DNA from: Sediminibacillus dalangtanensis
Lineage (GTDB): Bacteria > Bacillota > Bacilli > Bacillales > Amphibacillaceae
Length of the DNA: 64,000 nt
Direction of reading: 5' to 3'
Assembly: GCF_017792025.1 (NCBI RefSeq)
Contig: NZ_CP046956.1
Location: 3,224,001-3,288,000 of the forward strand
Shown here: piece after piece, positions 43,375-52,291 of the stretch
Layout of the letters: every line of letters starts with the position of its first letter
How positions within the stretch are numbered: the first letter of the stretch is position 1
The notes under the pieces: model-generated
Databases searched by the model: none
What the model was told of the DNA's origin: nothing
What the model saw: the letters and a program-made list of their open reading frames with translations, nothing else
Program-made: the position numbers and the translations under genes

Positions 43375-45690
43375 TTACACAACTGCCAAACTTCTGTCCG
43401 GTTCTCCACTGTCTGTACTGATTTTGACCGACTGGCCGCTTTGTAATGCCACATCCTGGTCAAAATGCCGGAAGGTCAGCGCTTCTCCGGATTTCAACCA
43501 ATAGGAAATCCCGTCTTTTTCCATGGTAACCGACAGCAGCCTGTTTTGGAATTGCAAATTGAAAGACGCAGTCTCCCACTTTTCTGGAATGACCGGTGAA
43601 AAGGACAACCCGGTTTCTTTCAATCGCAGGCCGGCAAAACCATAGACAATCGCCATCCATGTCCCGCCCATGTTGGCCATATGCAATCCATCCTTTGTAT
43701 TGCCATGCGTATTATCCAGATCAAGGCGCGCCGTTTTCATGAAATAATCATACGCCTTTTGCTGGTAGCCAAGCTTGGATGCCATGATGCTGAATATACA
43801 GTAAGACAAGGATGAGTCGTGGGTGGTTACCTGTTCATAATAATCGTACGACTTTTGAATGGTTTCCAGGCTTTGCTCATCCTCCAGCAGAAAATGGCCA
43901 AGCACCGTATCTGCCTGCTTGCATACTTGATAACGATACAGGGTCAATGGATGATAGTTCAGCAGTAAAGGAAATTTCTCCTTCGGCGTGCCCGGTAAAT
44001 CCCAGCGCCGCTTCTGCAAAAAGGTATCATCCTGCGCATTGATGCCCAACTTTTCGTCGTACGGCAAATACATGTTTTCGCCTGCCAATGACCACTCGTT
44101 TACTTCTTGTTCATTGAGGGACAAAGCATCCTTTAATTCACCAAGCAGGACACTGTCCACCTCTTCCAACAGCTTATATACCTTCACTGCCCAGGTAAGA
44201 TTGTGCTTAGCCATGACATTGGTATAATAATTGTTGTTGACGATACACGTATATTCATCCGGCCCGGTAACATTGTCGATACGGAACTGTCCTTCATACA
44301 TATGGCCGGTCTCCATCCACAGCCGTGCTGTTTCGAACAGTACCTCCGCCATATACTCCTTCAGAAAGTCGACATCTGTCGTAGCCAGAAAGTATTGAAT
44401 ATAGCTATAAGCAATATCAGCACTTATATGATACTGTGCTGTACCAGCCGGGAAAAAGGCGGAAGATTCGGTACCGGTGATTGTCCGCCACGGAAATAAA
44501 GCTCCCTGGCTGTGTCCCATTTCTTTGGCACGCTGCCTGGCACTGTCCAACGTAGAATAGCGCTGGATGAGCAAGTTTTTAGCCAAGTCAGGATTGGTCA
44601 TCAAAAAGACCGGGAACATGTAGATTTCCGTATCCCAGAAGTAGTGCCCTTCATATCCTTCACCGGAAAGTCCTTTCGCCGCAATGTTGCTGACCGGGTC
44701 CTTCCCTACCGACTGGAGCAGCTGAAATAGATTAAAACGAATGCCTTCCTGCAGCTCTTCATCCCCTGCGATCGTTACGTCGGAGTTGCGCCAAAAGTTA
44801 TCCAGGTATGCAGTTTGTTCGACAAGGAAATCTTCAAAAACGGCACCTTTTATTTTCGAAAGGAGGTCGATTCCTGTCTCAACTAGTTTTTCCTTATGCC
44901 GTAACGTGTCAGTGTAAATGTTGAACTTGGTGAATCGGATTGGACCGCTTCCGTTACAACTATACGTTTCTTCCACCTTATTCTCATATATTTGGCTAAT
45001 ATATTGGTAACCAGCCGCTGCTTCTACCACCGTCTCCGTTACACAGGAAACCTCCAGCTTCGTCACCATTGTTTCGCTGCGGACAATGCTGTATGTGTCT
45101 TGCTGGCCAACTTCTTTGATAAGTGTGCGTTTTGCATGGCCTGAAGCAATCCGCGGGTCCTCTTCATCTGTATAATTGGAGACGTCGCCATTAAGCGAAG
45201 AAACAATCTTAATCTCTTTGATTTCGCTGACTGGTTCTACTTTTATATCCATCAAGAATAATTCTTTCAGGGCAAAAGAAATCAATCGCCGGAAATGAAA
45301 ATTCACTTCTTTTCCTTCTGGAGAAACCCAATGAATGATCCGCTCGGAAAAACCTTCATCAAAATGGAGATGCTGCTCATATCCGAGTATCTTCCCGGTA
45401 AACAAAGAAAACGGCTCGCCATCTATTTCGATTCTAACGTCCTGCGCATCGATGATATTGACCAGCTTTTGTTGAGAATCCGGAAAAGCATGTAATTTCT
45501 CTCCATAGCTGATTTCCGTTTCATCATGAAATGCATTTATATAAGTGCCGCGAATGGAACGAATGTCTTCCCGATAGCCTTCCTCGAAGTTCCCTCTTAC
45601 TCCCACGTAACCATTTCCAAGGGCAAACAGACTCTCATTCAACAACAAATTGTTTTCATCTAATGAACTTCTGGAAATTTTCCAAGTCAT
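43375..45690 (-). CDS. GH65 family disaccharide phosphorylase
   Basis: A 771-residue glycoside hydrolase family 65 protein, of normal length: N-terminal beta-sandwich (1-270), linker, and (alpha/alpha)6 barrel (about 300-690) with FWDTEIYMFP, GALFPWRT and the catalytic Glu479 in VTGPDEYT, then a small C-terminal sheet. Such enzymes phosphorolyse alpha-linked glucosides (maltose, trehalose, kojibiose, nigerose and others) to beta-glucose 1-phosphate. The loop after FPWRT (TGTESSAFFPAGTAQYHI) differs from maltose phosphorylase, so I leave the linkage open. No beta-phosphoglucomutase gene is adjacent. Cytoplasmic, monocistronic. Confidence 0.9.
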   Translation of the reverse strand: MTWKISRSSLDENNLLLNESLFALGNGYVGVRGNFEEGYREDIRSIRGTYINAFHDETEISYGEKLHAFPDSQQKLVNIIDAQDVRIEIDGEPFSLFTGKILGYEQHLHFDEGFSERIIHWVSPEGKEVNFHFRRLISFALKELFLMDIKVEPVSEIKEIKIVSSLNGDVSNYTDEEDPRIASGHAKRTLIKEVGQQDTYSIVRSETMVTKLEVSCVTETVVEAAAGYQYISQIYENKVEETYSCNGSGPIRFTKFNIYTDTLRHKEKLVETGIDLLSKIKGAVFEDFLVEQTAYLDNFWRNSDVTIAGDEELQEGIRFNLFQLLQSVGKDPVSNIAAKGLSGEGYEGHYFWDTEIYMFPVFLMTNPDLAKNLLIQRYSTLDSARQRAKEMGHSQGALFPWRTITGTESSAFFPAGTAQYHISADIAYSYIQYFLATTDVDFLKEYMAEVLFETARLWMETGHMYEGQFRIDNVTGPDEYTCIVNNNYYTNVMAKHNLTWAVKVYKLLEEVDSVLLGELKDALSLNEQEVNEWSLAGENMYLPYDEKLGINAQDDTFLQKRRWDLPGTPKEKFPLLLNYHPLTLYRYQVCKQADTVLGHFLLEDEQSLETIQKSYDYYEQVTTHDSSLSYCIFSIMASKLGYQQKAYDYFMKTARLDLDNTHGNTKDGLHMANMGGTWMAIVYGFAGLRLKETGLSFSPVIPEKWETASFNLQFQNRLLSVTMEKDGISYWLKSGEALTFRHFDQDVALQSGQSVKISTDSGEPDRSLAVV

Positions 45691-46251
45691 CGTATCAAAC
45701 TCCCCTGCTTACAGATTGCCATAGCCGGATCAACAGTTATGTTTAAGCAATAAATGCTATCTATTAATAATTTATGGGGTTTTTACAAGATTGGCCCCTC
45801 GTATATAACAATTACCAGGGCTTTTTCCAGAGTGATTGTTGCTTTAATACCCTCCAGCCACAAGATTTTAAAATCATAGAAAGCAGATGATAAGCGGAGG
45901 AAATACCAGTGCAATCTAATCACTCATTTTATATAGTAAAAAAGCCTTTGTTAAAAAGAATGCCATAGAGTCAGAGTTACAATTTACACGGAAGGGTTAT
46001 TATACTCCACTGTTCCGGTGGATGACAATACCAATCCCGAAATTTAATGGACATATTTTTACGATCTGACAGTTTCTGCCCAAATCCCTTTATTACCAAT
46101 CAATGATAACGCATTCATAGATAGCATATGAGGGGAAGTCTGGAAGTCATTCATCTGCTTCATTCATCTGCTTCATTCATCTGCTTCTTCTATAGACTGA
46201 AAATAAACGGGCCACATCCAAGGTTTCCCCTGTTCCTGGCAAGCTGAGCCA
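45691..46251. other. Non-coding stretch
   Basis: I see no gene. The only notable structure is the 13-base triplication at 46149-46187. The left part should hold the GH65 promoter, but no clear boxes are seen. Confidence 0.4.
46149..46187. repeat. Three tandem 13-bp units
   Basis: ATTCATCTGCTTC occurs three times head to tail without a mismatch, upstream of the purine permease promoter. Non-coding, probably a recent replication slippage product. Confidence 0.9.
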
Positions 46252-46280
46252 TTGGCAACAAGATAATATTTTGTTACAAT
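46252..46280 (+). promoter_or_regulatory. Predicted sigma-A promoter of the purine permease gene
   Basis: TTGGCA (46252-46257), a 17-base spacer and TACAAT (46275-46280). Predicted transcription start near 46287. Confidence 0.7.
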
Positions 46281-46286
46281 GCTGTC

Positions 46287-46354
46287 TTGTGGCTCCCTGT
46301 TTTCTAACAGGACGAGCGGGTAGGGAGAGGGCTAATTTAATAGGATAGACCGCC
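46287..46354 (+). promoter_or_regulatory. Structured leader of the purine permease mRNA
   Basis: The leader contains two mutually exclusive stems: CCTGTT/AACAGG as a small hairpin, or CTCCCT/AGGGAG as an outer stem that uses the same CCT bases. It does not show the conserved core of the purine riboswitch. A regulatory role is inferred. Confidence 0.4.
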
Positions 46355-47656
46355 ATGAAACATAATTGGTTTAAGCGACTCTTTGAGCTTGAGCAGAATG
46401 AGACGACGGTAAAACGGGAAGTGATGGCGGGATTGATCGGCTTTTTTGCGATTGTCTATATCATTGCCGTCAATTCCCTCATCTTATCGGAGGCGGGAAT
46501 ACCGCTGGAAGCAGCCATTTTAGCAACAATCGCCGCTTCTGTCGCCGGCTGTTTCATCATGGGTTTTTATGCGAACGTGCCGATTTTGCTTGTGCCTGGA
46601 ATGGGAATCAACGCCTTGTTTTCCTATACCATCGTTCAATCGATGGGCGTCACCTGGCAGGAAGCATTGGCCGTCGTATTTATTTCCGGCTTGTTGTTCA
46701 TGTTCATTGCATTCACCAGGTTTGCGAAAACGTTAAGTGAAGCGATTCCCCAGTCGTTAAAAGAGGCAATCACAGTCGGACTCGGATTGTTTTTGATGCT
46801 GATCGGACTGGAAAAAGGCGGGTTGGTCGAAAAAGGAACGAATTCGATTATCATGCTAGGCGAACTGGGTGATCCCCAGGTACTTGCCACGATTTTGACC
46901 TTTTTGATCGCCATCATCCTGTTCATACGAAATGTTCCGGGTAACTTCTTAATTACGGTGGTTGCCGGCACATTAATTGCATGGATGTTTGGTCTCATCA
47001 ACGTGCATGCAGCAGGAGAAACATCTTTTTCATTCGGGGAATATATGGATGTTTTCGGGGCAATGTCCTTTGCAAACATCTTATCGTTAACCTTCTGGAT
47101 TGCCGTGTTTTTGATCACCATGGTGCTTGTGTTTGAAAATATCGGACTCACCCATGGACATGTGAACTTTATTAACCGACCGGAAAAGTTTGCCCGCGCG
47201 TTTCAAGCAAACGCTGTTTCCGCAGCACTGTCCGGATTGTTCGGCACCAGTCCCACTGTCGCAACCGTGGAAACAGCTGCAGGGATGGCGGCTGGCGGGA
47301 GAACCGGTCTGACCACCGTAACAACAGGGACGCTGTTTTTACTGTCGGCATTTTTCATTCCGGTCATCAAGCTCATTCCCGACAGCGCAATCGCCCCGAT
47401 TTTGATGATTATCGGAGGATTGATGCTGGAAAATATCCGTCACTTGAACTTGGAAGACTTAAGCGAGAGCTTCCCGGCCTTTTTCATCATCGCCATGATT
47501 CCATTCACATACAGTATTGCGGATGGAATCGCGGTCGGCTTCATCCTTTATCCGATTTTGAAAATCGCCATCGGAAAAGCGAAGGAAGTCTCCCTGGCCT
47601 TGTATGTCATCGCCGGCTTGTTTTTGTTTAACTTTGTCTTTCATGTAATGAGTTGA
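46355..47656 (+). CDS. pbuG: NCS2-family purine permease (hypoxanthine/guanine/adenine)
   Basis: A 433-residue membrane protein of the AzgA-like NCS2 family, with about 12-14 helices. The NCS2 hallmark GLFGTSPTVATVETAAGMAAGGRTG is split over residues 291-315, and MGINALFSY and VFENIGLTHGH are present. It imports purine bases by proton symport. A sigma-A promoter and a structured leader precede it, and a terminator at 47684-47736 follows. The ribosome site (AGGA, 9 bases away) is modest. The last 102 bases have a decayed duplicate at 48302-48403. The closely related PbuO cannot be excluded. Confidence 0.88.
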   Translation: MKHNWFKRLFELEQNETTVKREVMAGLIGFFAIVYIIAVNSLILSEAGIPLEAAILATIAASVAGCFIMGFYANVPILLVPGMGINALFSYTIVQSMGVTWQEALAVVFISGLLFMFIAFTRFAKTLSEAIPQSLKEAITVGLGLFLMLIGLEKGGLVEKGTNSIIMLGELGDPQVLATILTFLIAIILFIRNVPGNFLITVVAGTLIAWMFGLINVHAAGETSFSFGEYMDVFGAMSFANILSLTFWIAVFLITMVLVFENIGLTHGHVNFINRPEKFARAFQANAVSAALSGLFGTSPTVATVETAAGMAAGGRTGLTTVTTGTLFLLSAFFIPVIKLIPDSAIAPILMIIGGLMLENIRHLNLEDLSESFPAFFIIAMIPFTYSIADGIAVGFILYPILKIAIGKAKEVSLALYVIAGLFLFNFVFHVMS

Positions 47657-47683
47657 TGGAGACTGGATAGATAAGATGAAATC

Positions 47684-47736
47684 AATCCTCCTTCGGTTGG
47701 AAAGGTGAAACCTCCCATCCGAAGGGGGATTTTTAT
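47684..47736 (+). terminator. Terminator of the purine permease gene
   Basis: Perfect 13-base arms AATCCTCCTTCGG and CCGAAGGGGGATT with a 22-base loop, followed by TTTATT. Confidence 0.8.
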
Positions 47737-47772
47737 TAGACCGGGGTGGCTAATGGCTATCGTTAAGTGCTC

Positions 47773-47943
47773 CTATTTATTTCGGTAGTACTTTTTAAAA
47801 GCGCCGACCAGTAACATAGCTACTCCAACATAGTTGATAACAAGGCCGAAAACAATATACCTATATTCAGTCGTAAATAAACCGATGAGCGACACACACA
47901 AACTTATCAAAAACAAAACCGCACTTATGATAAAAAACTTCAT
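47773..47943 (-). CDS. Small two-helix membrane protein, unknown function
   Basis: A 56-residue protein consisting of two hydrophobic helices and a short basic tail (FKKYYRNK). The ATG at 47943 follows AAAGGGGATCTGGG; a longer frame upstream is unsupported. Probably transcribed with the next small gene at 48014-48259. The family is not recognised. Confidence 0.55.
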   Translation of the reverse strand: MKFFIISAVLFLISLCVSLIGLFTTEYRYIVFGLVINYVGVAMLLVGAFKKYYRNK

Positions 47944-48013
47944 CCCAGATCCCCTTTCTAGACCTTTAAACCCTTTTGCAGACAAGGCGGATACACTCCA
48001 TAGGACACGGCTT

Positions 48014-48259
48014 CTACTTTTCGTTTGAGAACTTTCTTTTTCGAAAAACAAAGCCCAACAGTAATAAGAAGATAGGGATAAAACTAATTAGCCTCCATCC
48101 GTTTTCCGCTCCATAAAAATAATAAGCTATTGGGATAGAGGAAATGAAGCTGATAAACAATGCCACCGAGGATTTTTTTAAAATGCCAAAAAGGAAAGTG
48201 ACAATAGAAACCACTAAAGACGCTTGCCATAGAAGCATGATTACGTTAAACGAGTCCAT
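48014..48259 (-). CDS. Small three-helix membrane protein, unknown function
   Basis: An 81-residue membrane protein with three hydrophobic segments and a basic C-terminus (FRKRKFSNEK). The ATG at 48259 has AGGAGGAGG upstream. Inserted between the purine permease gene and the decayed copy of its 3' end, so it may have arrived with a duplication or insertion. The family is unknown. Confidence 0.6.
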   Translation of the reverse strand: MDSFNVIMLLWQASLVVSIVTFLFGILKKSSVALFISFISSIPIAYYFYGAENGWRLISFIPIFLLLLGFVFRKRKFSNEK

Positions 48260-48301
48260 GAAATGCCTCCTCCTATTGGGGTTCAAGCGAATTACGTACC
48301 A

Positions 48302-48403
48302 ATTTTGAAAATCACTATCTAAAAAGCAAAAGAAGTCTCTCAGGCCTTGTATGTAATCGCTTGTTTGTTTTGGTTACACTAAGTCTTTCAAGTAATGAGT
48401 TGA
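48302..48403 (+). pseudogene. Decayed duplicate of the 3' end of the purine permease gene
   Basis: These 102 bases align without gaps to 47555-47656, the last 33 codons and stop of the intact permease gene, with 84 identical positions. In-frame TAA codons show it is no longer coding. It is either a tail left by deletion of a second permease gene or a partial duplication. Confidence 0.85.
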
Positions 48404-48405
48404 CT

Positions 48406-48911
48406 TAGAATATTAAAGATTTATATGGATGCTTTCTCCTAACCATAATTTTAATCCCTTTCAGAAGCAACCATCTCCCTGCCCACCAATCCTCTTAAGC
48501 TTGTTCTTATGATTTAACGATTAGTCACACTACCATTGTCTTTATGAGGTATATTGACTTGTTTTGGAAAAAACGATGTATAACGACCAAAGAACTCTAG
48601 GTGGAATGTTTTATGTGTGTTGGGAGCAAATTTCGGATCTTGATTGGGCTAATTACTCTCCAATCGTTACTTGTCGAAGATATGACCAAAAAATGTTACC
48701 TGATTAAATAAACTTATTAAAAGTAAGCTACCATAATGGTTGGAAGGTTTACTTAATAACCAAAGGCTTACCTGTCTATTTCTATTCGGTATGCGAAAGT
48801 TGATATCACAGGGTCTTTTAGTTGACGATGATAGGATGCATCGTATATTCTACGCAGGTACATGCAAAAATAAGGCAATCAAATGACGCCTTAAAATAAG
48901 GAGAGAGTTTC
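48406..48911. other. Stretch without a recognised gene
   Basis: Upstream region of namA. A 43-codon frame (48576-48707) begins after GGAAAAAACG and reads MYNDQRTLGGMFYVCW at its start. It matches no family I know and may be a remnant. A repeat-like or regulatory element was not seen. The namA promoter should lie near the right end. Confidence 0.35.
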
Positions 48912-49952
48912 ATGGAGCATTTATTTACCCCATATAAATTGAAAAATCTAGAACTCAAAAATCGGGTGGTTATGCCTCCGATGTGTCAATATTCTGTTAC
49001 AAATAAAGACGGTATTGCGACTGACTGGCATTATATACATTACGTAAGTAGAGCTATTGGTGGAGCGAGCATGATTATCATTGAAATGACGGATGTCGAG
49101 CCAGATGGACGAATTACGGATAATGATTTAGGCTTATGGTCAGATGAGCAAATCCCGGCTTTAAAGCGCATTGTGGATGCCTGTCATCACCATGGTGCGA
49201 AAGTAGGTATTCAAATAGCTCATGCTGGACGAAAAGCAGAAGATGCAGCTGAACCTGTAGCACCATCAGCCATTCCTTTTGATGAAAACTCTAAAACACC
49301 AAGAGAACTTACTGTTGATGAAATTCAAGAGATGGTTGAGAAATTCCGTCGTAGTGTTGCACGTGCGATTAAAGCAGGCGTTGATGCCATTGAGCTTCAT
49401 GGTGCGCATGGCTATTTGATTCATGAATTTCAGTCCGCTTATACGAACAAAAGAACGGATGAGTATGGGCAAGACTTAGCTAAGTTTGGTAGAGAAGTGA
49501 TCCAAGCTGCAAAAAGCGAAATACCAGACGATATGCCTTTAATTTTCCGAATCTCAGGAAAGGAATTTGTTGACGGCGGGTATGGTATTAAAGAAAGTAT
49601 TGAACTGGCAAAAGAATACAAAGCTGCAGGTGTGGATATGTTCCATGTAAGTGCGGGCGGCGAAGGTCAGATTGCTGCTCATGGAAGACCAGGAACACAC
49701 GCCGCTTATCAAGTTCCATTAGCTAGAGAAATTAAACACACTTTAGACGTTCCCGTCATTGCCGTCGGACGGTTAGATGAACCTGTTTTAGCCAATGCTG
49801 TGGTAGGGAATGAAGATGCAGATCTTGTTGCTGTTGGAAGAGGTATGTTAAGAAATCCATATTGGACACTTGAAGCAGCTACCAAGCTGAAAAAAGAAAC
49901 CACATTCCCGCAACAATATGTAGTAAGCTTCCCAGAAGCACGGAAGCAATAG
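48912..49952 (+). CDS. namA: Old yellow enzyme family NADPH dehydrogenase (YqjM/NamA)
   Basis: A 346-residue FMN-dependent ene-reductase of the YqjM class. Cys25 in MPPMCQYS tunes the flavin. The substrate-binding His pair is in HGAHGYLIHEF, and RTDEYG and the C-terminal phosphate site VAVGRGMLRNPYW are present. It reduces activated double bonds such as those of enones, maleimides or nitro compounds, and is linked to oxidative and xenobiotic stress. TAAGGAGAG gives a strong ribosome site. Monocistronic. Confidence 0.92.
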   Translation: MEHLFTPYKLKNLELKNRVVMPPMCQYSVTNKDGIATDWHYIHYVSRAIGGASMIIIEMTDVEPDGRITDNDLGLWSDEQIPALKRIVDACHHHGAKVGIQIAHAGRKAEDAAEPVAPSAIPFDENSKTPRELTVDEIQEMVEKFRRSVARAIKAGVDAIELHGAHGYLIHEFQSAYTNKRTDEYGQDLAKFGREVIQAAKSEIPDDMPLIFRISGKEFVDGGYGIKESIELAKEYKAAGVDMFHVSAGGEGQIAAHGRPGTHAAYQVPLAREIKHTLDVPVIAVGRLDEPVLANAVVGNEDADLVAVGRGMLRNPYWTLEAATKLKKETTFPQQYVVSFPEARKQ

Positions 49953-49998
49953 GAAGATTCAACAATAATTAAAATTTCGGCTCTACAATATTTGTTAC

Positions 49999-50066
49999 AC
50001 ACAAGCTCCTATCGCTACTATGCTTGAATTGTCAAAAAAACAAGAAAGCAGATAGGAGCTTTGTGT
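49999..50066. repeat. Inverted repeat, possible insertion-sequence or hairpin remnant
   Basis: ACACAAGCTCCTATC and GATAGGAGCTTTGTGT pair with one bulged base around a 37-base centre. It lies after namA and before the aldo/keto reductase stop. No T-run follows, so it is not a standard terminator. The sequence to its right contains short translated pieces that might be a transposase start, but this is not secure. Confidence 0.5.
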
Positions 50067-50134
50067 ACCATGCCTTTACCAGGATTTTAAAACGAATCTG
50101 TCCTATCGTAACGAATTTTGATTTATTCGCTCTT

Positions 50135-51052
50135 TTATGGCAATTGGTTCCCTGCCGCCCTGTACAGCTCGTACCATTCTTCCCTTGTCAACTCAATATC
50201 CGAAGCTTTTGCAATCGCGGATAGACGCTGCATATTCATCGTTCCGACAACCGGCTGGATGTTAGCTGGATGGCGCAAAATCCAGGCAATTGCGATAGCA
50301 GAGTCCGTCACTCCTTTTTTCTCAGCCAGCTCTTGAAGTTTTGCATTCAACTCCGGAAACTTGTCATTCCCGACAAACACTCCCTCGAACATGCCAAACT
50401 GGAACGGCGACCATGCCTGGATGGTCATTTCATTTAACCGACTGTAATCCAGAATACTGCTGTCCCGTACAACCGCCGGGTCGTGTTGCATATTAACGTT
50501 GAGGCCGGCATCGATCATCGGCGTAAACATCAGACTCAGTTGCAGCTGGTTGATGATCAAATCATCCTGTAAATATTTTTTCAGGAGTTCGATCTGCATC
50601 GGGTTCTGGTTGCTGACACCGAAATGACGGACCTTTCCGCTTTCTTTCAGCTTGACAAAAGCCTCTTTCACTTCCTCCGGCTCCATCAACGCATCCGGCC
50701 GATGGAGCAGCAGAATATCGATGTAATCTGTATTCAACCGTTGCAAACTGCCATCGACTGAATCAAGGATATGTTGCTTCGAAAAATCAAAAAATCCACC
50801 CCTGATCCCACACTTGGTTTGAAGTACGATATCCTCACGGTTGATGGAAGTCTCCTTTAAAGCATTGGCAAAGACTTCTTCCGATTTCCCGCCGCCGTAT
50901 ATATCGGCATGATCAAACAAATCCACCCCATGCTCCACCGCATTTTCAATCACGTTGGCAGCATCTTGACTGGACAGCTTGTCCATCCTCATGCAGCCAA
51001 GCGAAATTTCCCCTGTATGTAGGTCACTTGTTCCCAATCTGATTTTCTTCAC
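50135..51052 (-). CDS. Aldo/keto reductase (YdhF type)
   Basis: A 305-residue NADPH-dependent oxidoreductase. The catalytic residues can be seen in order: Asp and Tyr in LFDHADIYGGGKSEE, Lys in VLQTKCGIRG and His in LLLHRPD, with the nucleotide-binding end VVGTMNMQRL. Length and motifs match the YdhF group of aldo/keto reductases with unknown natural substrates. It starts with GTG after AAGGGGTGG. Confidence 0.9.
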   Translation of the reverse strand: MKKIRLGTSDLHTGEISLGCMRMDKLSSQDAANVIENAVEHGVDLFDHADIYGGGKSEEVFANALKETSINREDIVLQTKCGIRGGFFDFSKQHILDSVDGSLQRLNTDYIDILLLHRPDALMEPEEVKEAFVKLKESGKVRHFGVSNQNPMQIELLKKYLQDDLIINQLQLSLMFTPMIDAGLNVNMQHDPAVVRDSSILDYSRLNEMTIQAWSPFQFGMFEGVFVGNDKFPELNAKLQELAEKKGVTDSAIAIAWILRHPANIQPVVGTMNMQRLSAIAKASDIELTREEWYELYRAAGNQLP

Positions 51053-51218
51053 AGCGCCACCCCTTTTCTTATAATACTTTTATTCTATCATGTAGCAGAA
51101 AAGAAGTCGCAAGGAATACTCCAACTCTTTTCATCCATACTTTTTAAGACAGTGGTTATTTTTATCAGGGAGAGGGAAAACGTTTATCAACAAGTATCCC
51201 CGTCAGGAGGCGGCTGAC

Positions 51219-51632
51219 ATGATTAAAGGTATTGGCCATTTGGCCCTCACTGTGGAAGACATGGAACGTTCGCTTGATTTCTATTGCCAAGTACTCGGGT
51301 TCGAGCATGCCTTCAGTATCCAGGATGACAATGAAAATCCGTGGATTGAATACATCAAAGTAGGCACCGGAAGATTTATCGAACTGTTTTATGGAGGCAA
51401 AAACAAAACAGAAGCAGACAGCAACCGCATCGGCTTTCACCACTTATGTCTGGAAGTAACGGATATCGAAAAAACAGCCAACCAGCTAAAAGAAAAGGGA
51501 ATCAAACTGGATAGCGAGCCAAAGCGTGGTAAAGACGACAACTATCAGTGTTGGGTTTCTGATCTGGACGGCAATTCGATAGAGTTTATGGAAATCAGCA
51601 AAGCGTCTCCGCACTGGGCGTGGTACGATTAA
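51219..51632 (+). CDS. VOC (glyoxalase/dioxygenase) superfamily protein
   Basis: A 137-residue protein with the paired beta-alpha-beta-beta-beta modules of the VOC superfamily. Metal-ligand positions look intact: His7 (GIGHLALTVEDM), Glu in FIELFYGG, His in GFHHLCLEV and Glu in NSIEFME. This suggests a glyoxalase I-like or related lyase. AGGAGGCGG precedes the ATG. The stress-protein gene follows after 15 bases, probably in one transcript. Confidence 0.87.
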   Translation: MIKGIGHLALTVEDMERSLDFYCQVLGFEHAFSIQDDNENPWIEYIKVGTGRFIELFYGGKNKTEADSNRIGFHHLCLEVTDIEKTANQLKEKGIKLDSEPKRGKDDNYQCWVSDLDGNSIEFMEISKASPHWAWYD

Positions 51633-51647
51633 AAAGGAGGCTATCGC

Positions 51648-52067
51648 ATGGAGGAATATGACAAACTGGAGGCATTCCCTACAGAAGATCCAGCTTTTGA
51701 AAGAATAAAAGAGCTCAAAGCCAAAGGAATACCAGAACGACATATTTGGGTGGTTTCCCAACATAAAGAAGACGCAGACATGTTGAAGGAACTGGCCAAT
51801 ATCCAATACAAAACCGTACAAGGAGCCACTAGCGAAAAGTTCACTTCCCTTTTTTCGGACAAAGGTGTCGAGGAAAAGGTGCTGGACAAATTCAACATTA
51901 ATCCGGAGGAAAAAGAACAATATATTGATCGGTTGAATGAGGGGCAGCTGCTTTTGTATGTGGAGGATCCCGATTTAGAAGATAGTGTTTCTTATCCGTC
52001 TGCCCAACCGACTTTGTTTGATATTACTCAGAAGAGTAATAGGAATGAAGGTTCAGAGAGGGAGTAA
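51648..52067 (+). CDS. YflT-like general stress protein
   Basis: A 139-residue protein with the general stress protein 17M-like domain (YflT). The ferredoxin-like N-terminal part includes AFERIKELKAKGIPERHIWVV, then VEEKVLDKFNI and QYIDRLNEGQLLLYVED. These proteins are induced by heat and other stress in Bacillus. No sigma-B promoter could be picked with confidence before the preceding VOC gene. Confidence 0.82.
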   Translation: MEEYDKLEAFPTEDPAFERIKELKAKGIPERHIWVVSQHKEDADMLKELANIQYKTVQGATSEKFTSLFSDKGVEEKVLDKFNINPEEKEQYIDRLNEGQLLLYVEDPDLEDSVSYPSAQPTLFDITQKSNRNEGSERE

Positions 52068-52098
52068 AGACGACTTCTCCCTCCTTCTCAAGAACAAA

Positions 52099-52114
52099 TG
52101 TGAATCAATTCACA
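52099..52114 (+). promoter_or_regulatory. Fnr/Rex-like operator 1 upstream of doxX
   Basis: TGTGAATCAATTCACA is a perfect palindrome. It fits both the Crp/Fnr consensus TGTGA-N6-TCACA and the core of the Rex consensus TGTGAA-N4-TTCACA. Confidence 0.7.
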
Positions 52115-52140
52115 ATTCAGCCATAACTTTTTGACTAAAA

Positions 52141-52156
52141 TGTGAAATCATTCACA
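52141..52156 (+). promoter_or_regulatory. Fnr/Rex-like operator 2 upstream of doxX
   Basis: TGTGAAATCATTCACA has the same perfect half-sites. It lies exactly 42 bp from operator 1, about four helical turns, so bound proteins would face the same side. A weaker third copy, TGTGAAATGTTGAACA, is at 52232-52247. Confidence 0.7.
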
Positions 52157-52291
52157 ATATTCTTTTCTTCTCTGCAAATCGTGATAAGATATAAGTGTAA
52201 TAAGAAATAAACAAGATTTTGTAAAAATAAATGTGAAATGTTGAACAAAGTTTTATAGCCCTTATCTTCATTTAAAAAGGAGTGTTCTATT

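Noticed and set aside
46287..46354. Purine riboswitch before the purine permease gene
   Set aside because: None of the conserved loop-loop and core bases of the purine aptamer are present; only simple competing stems are seen.
50024..50224. 66-codon plus-strand frame as a transposase
   Set aside because: It overlaps the inverted repeat and the end of the aldo/keto reductase gene, and the similarity to a transposase start is too weak.
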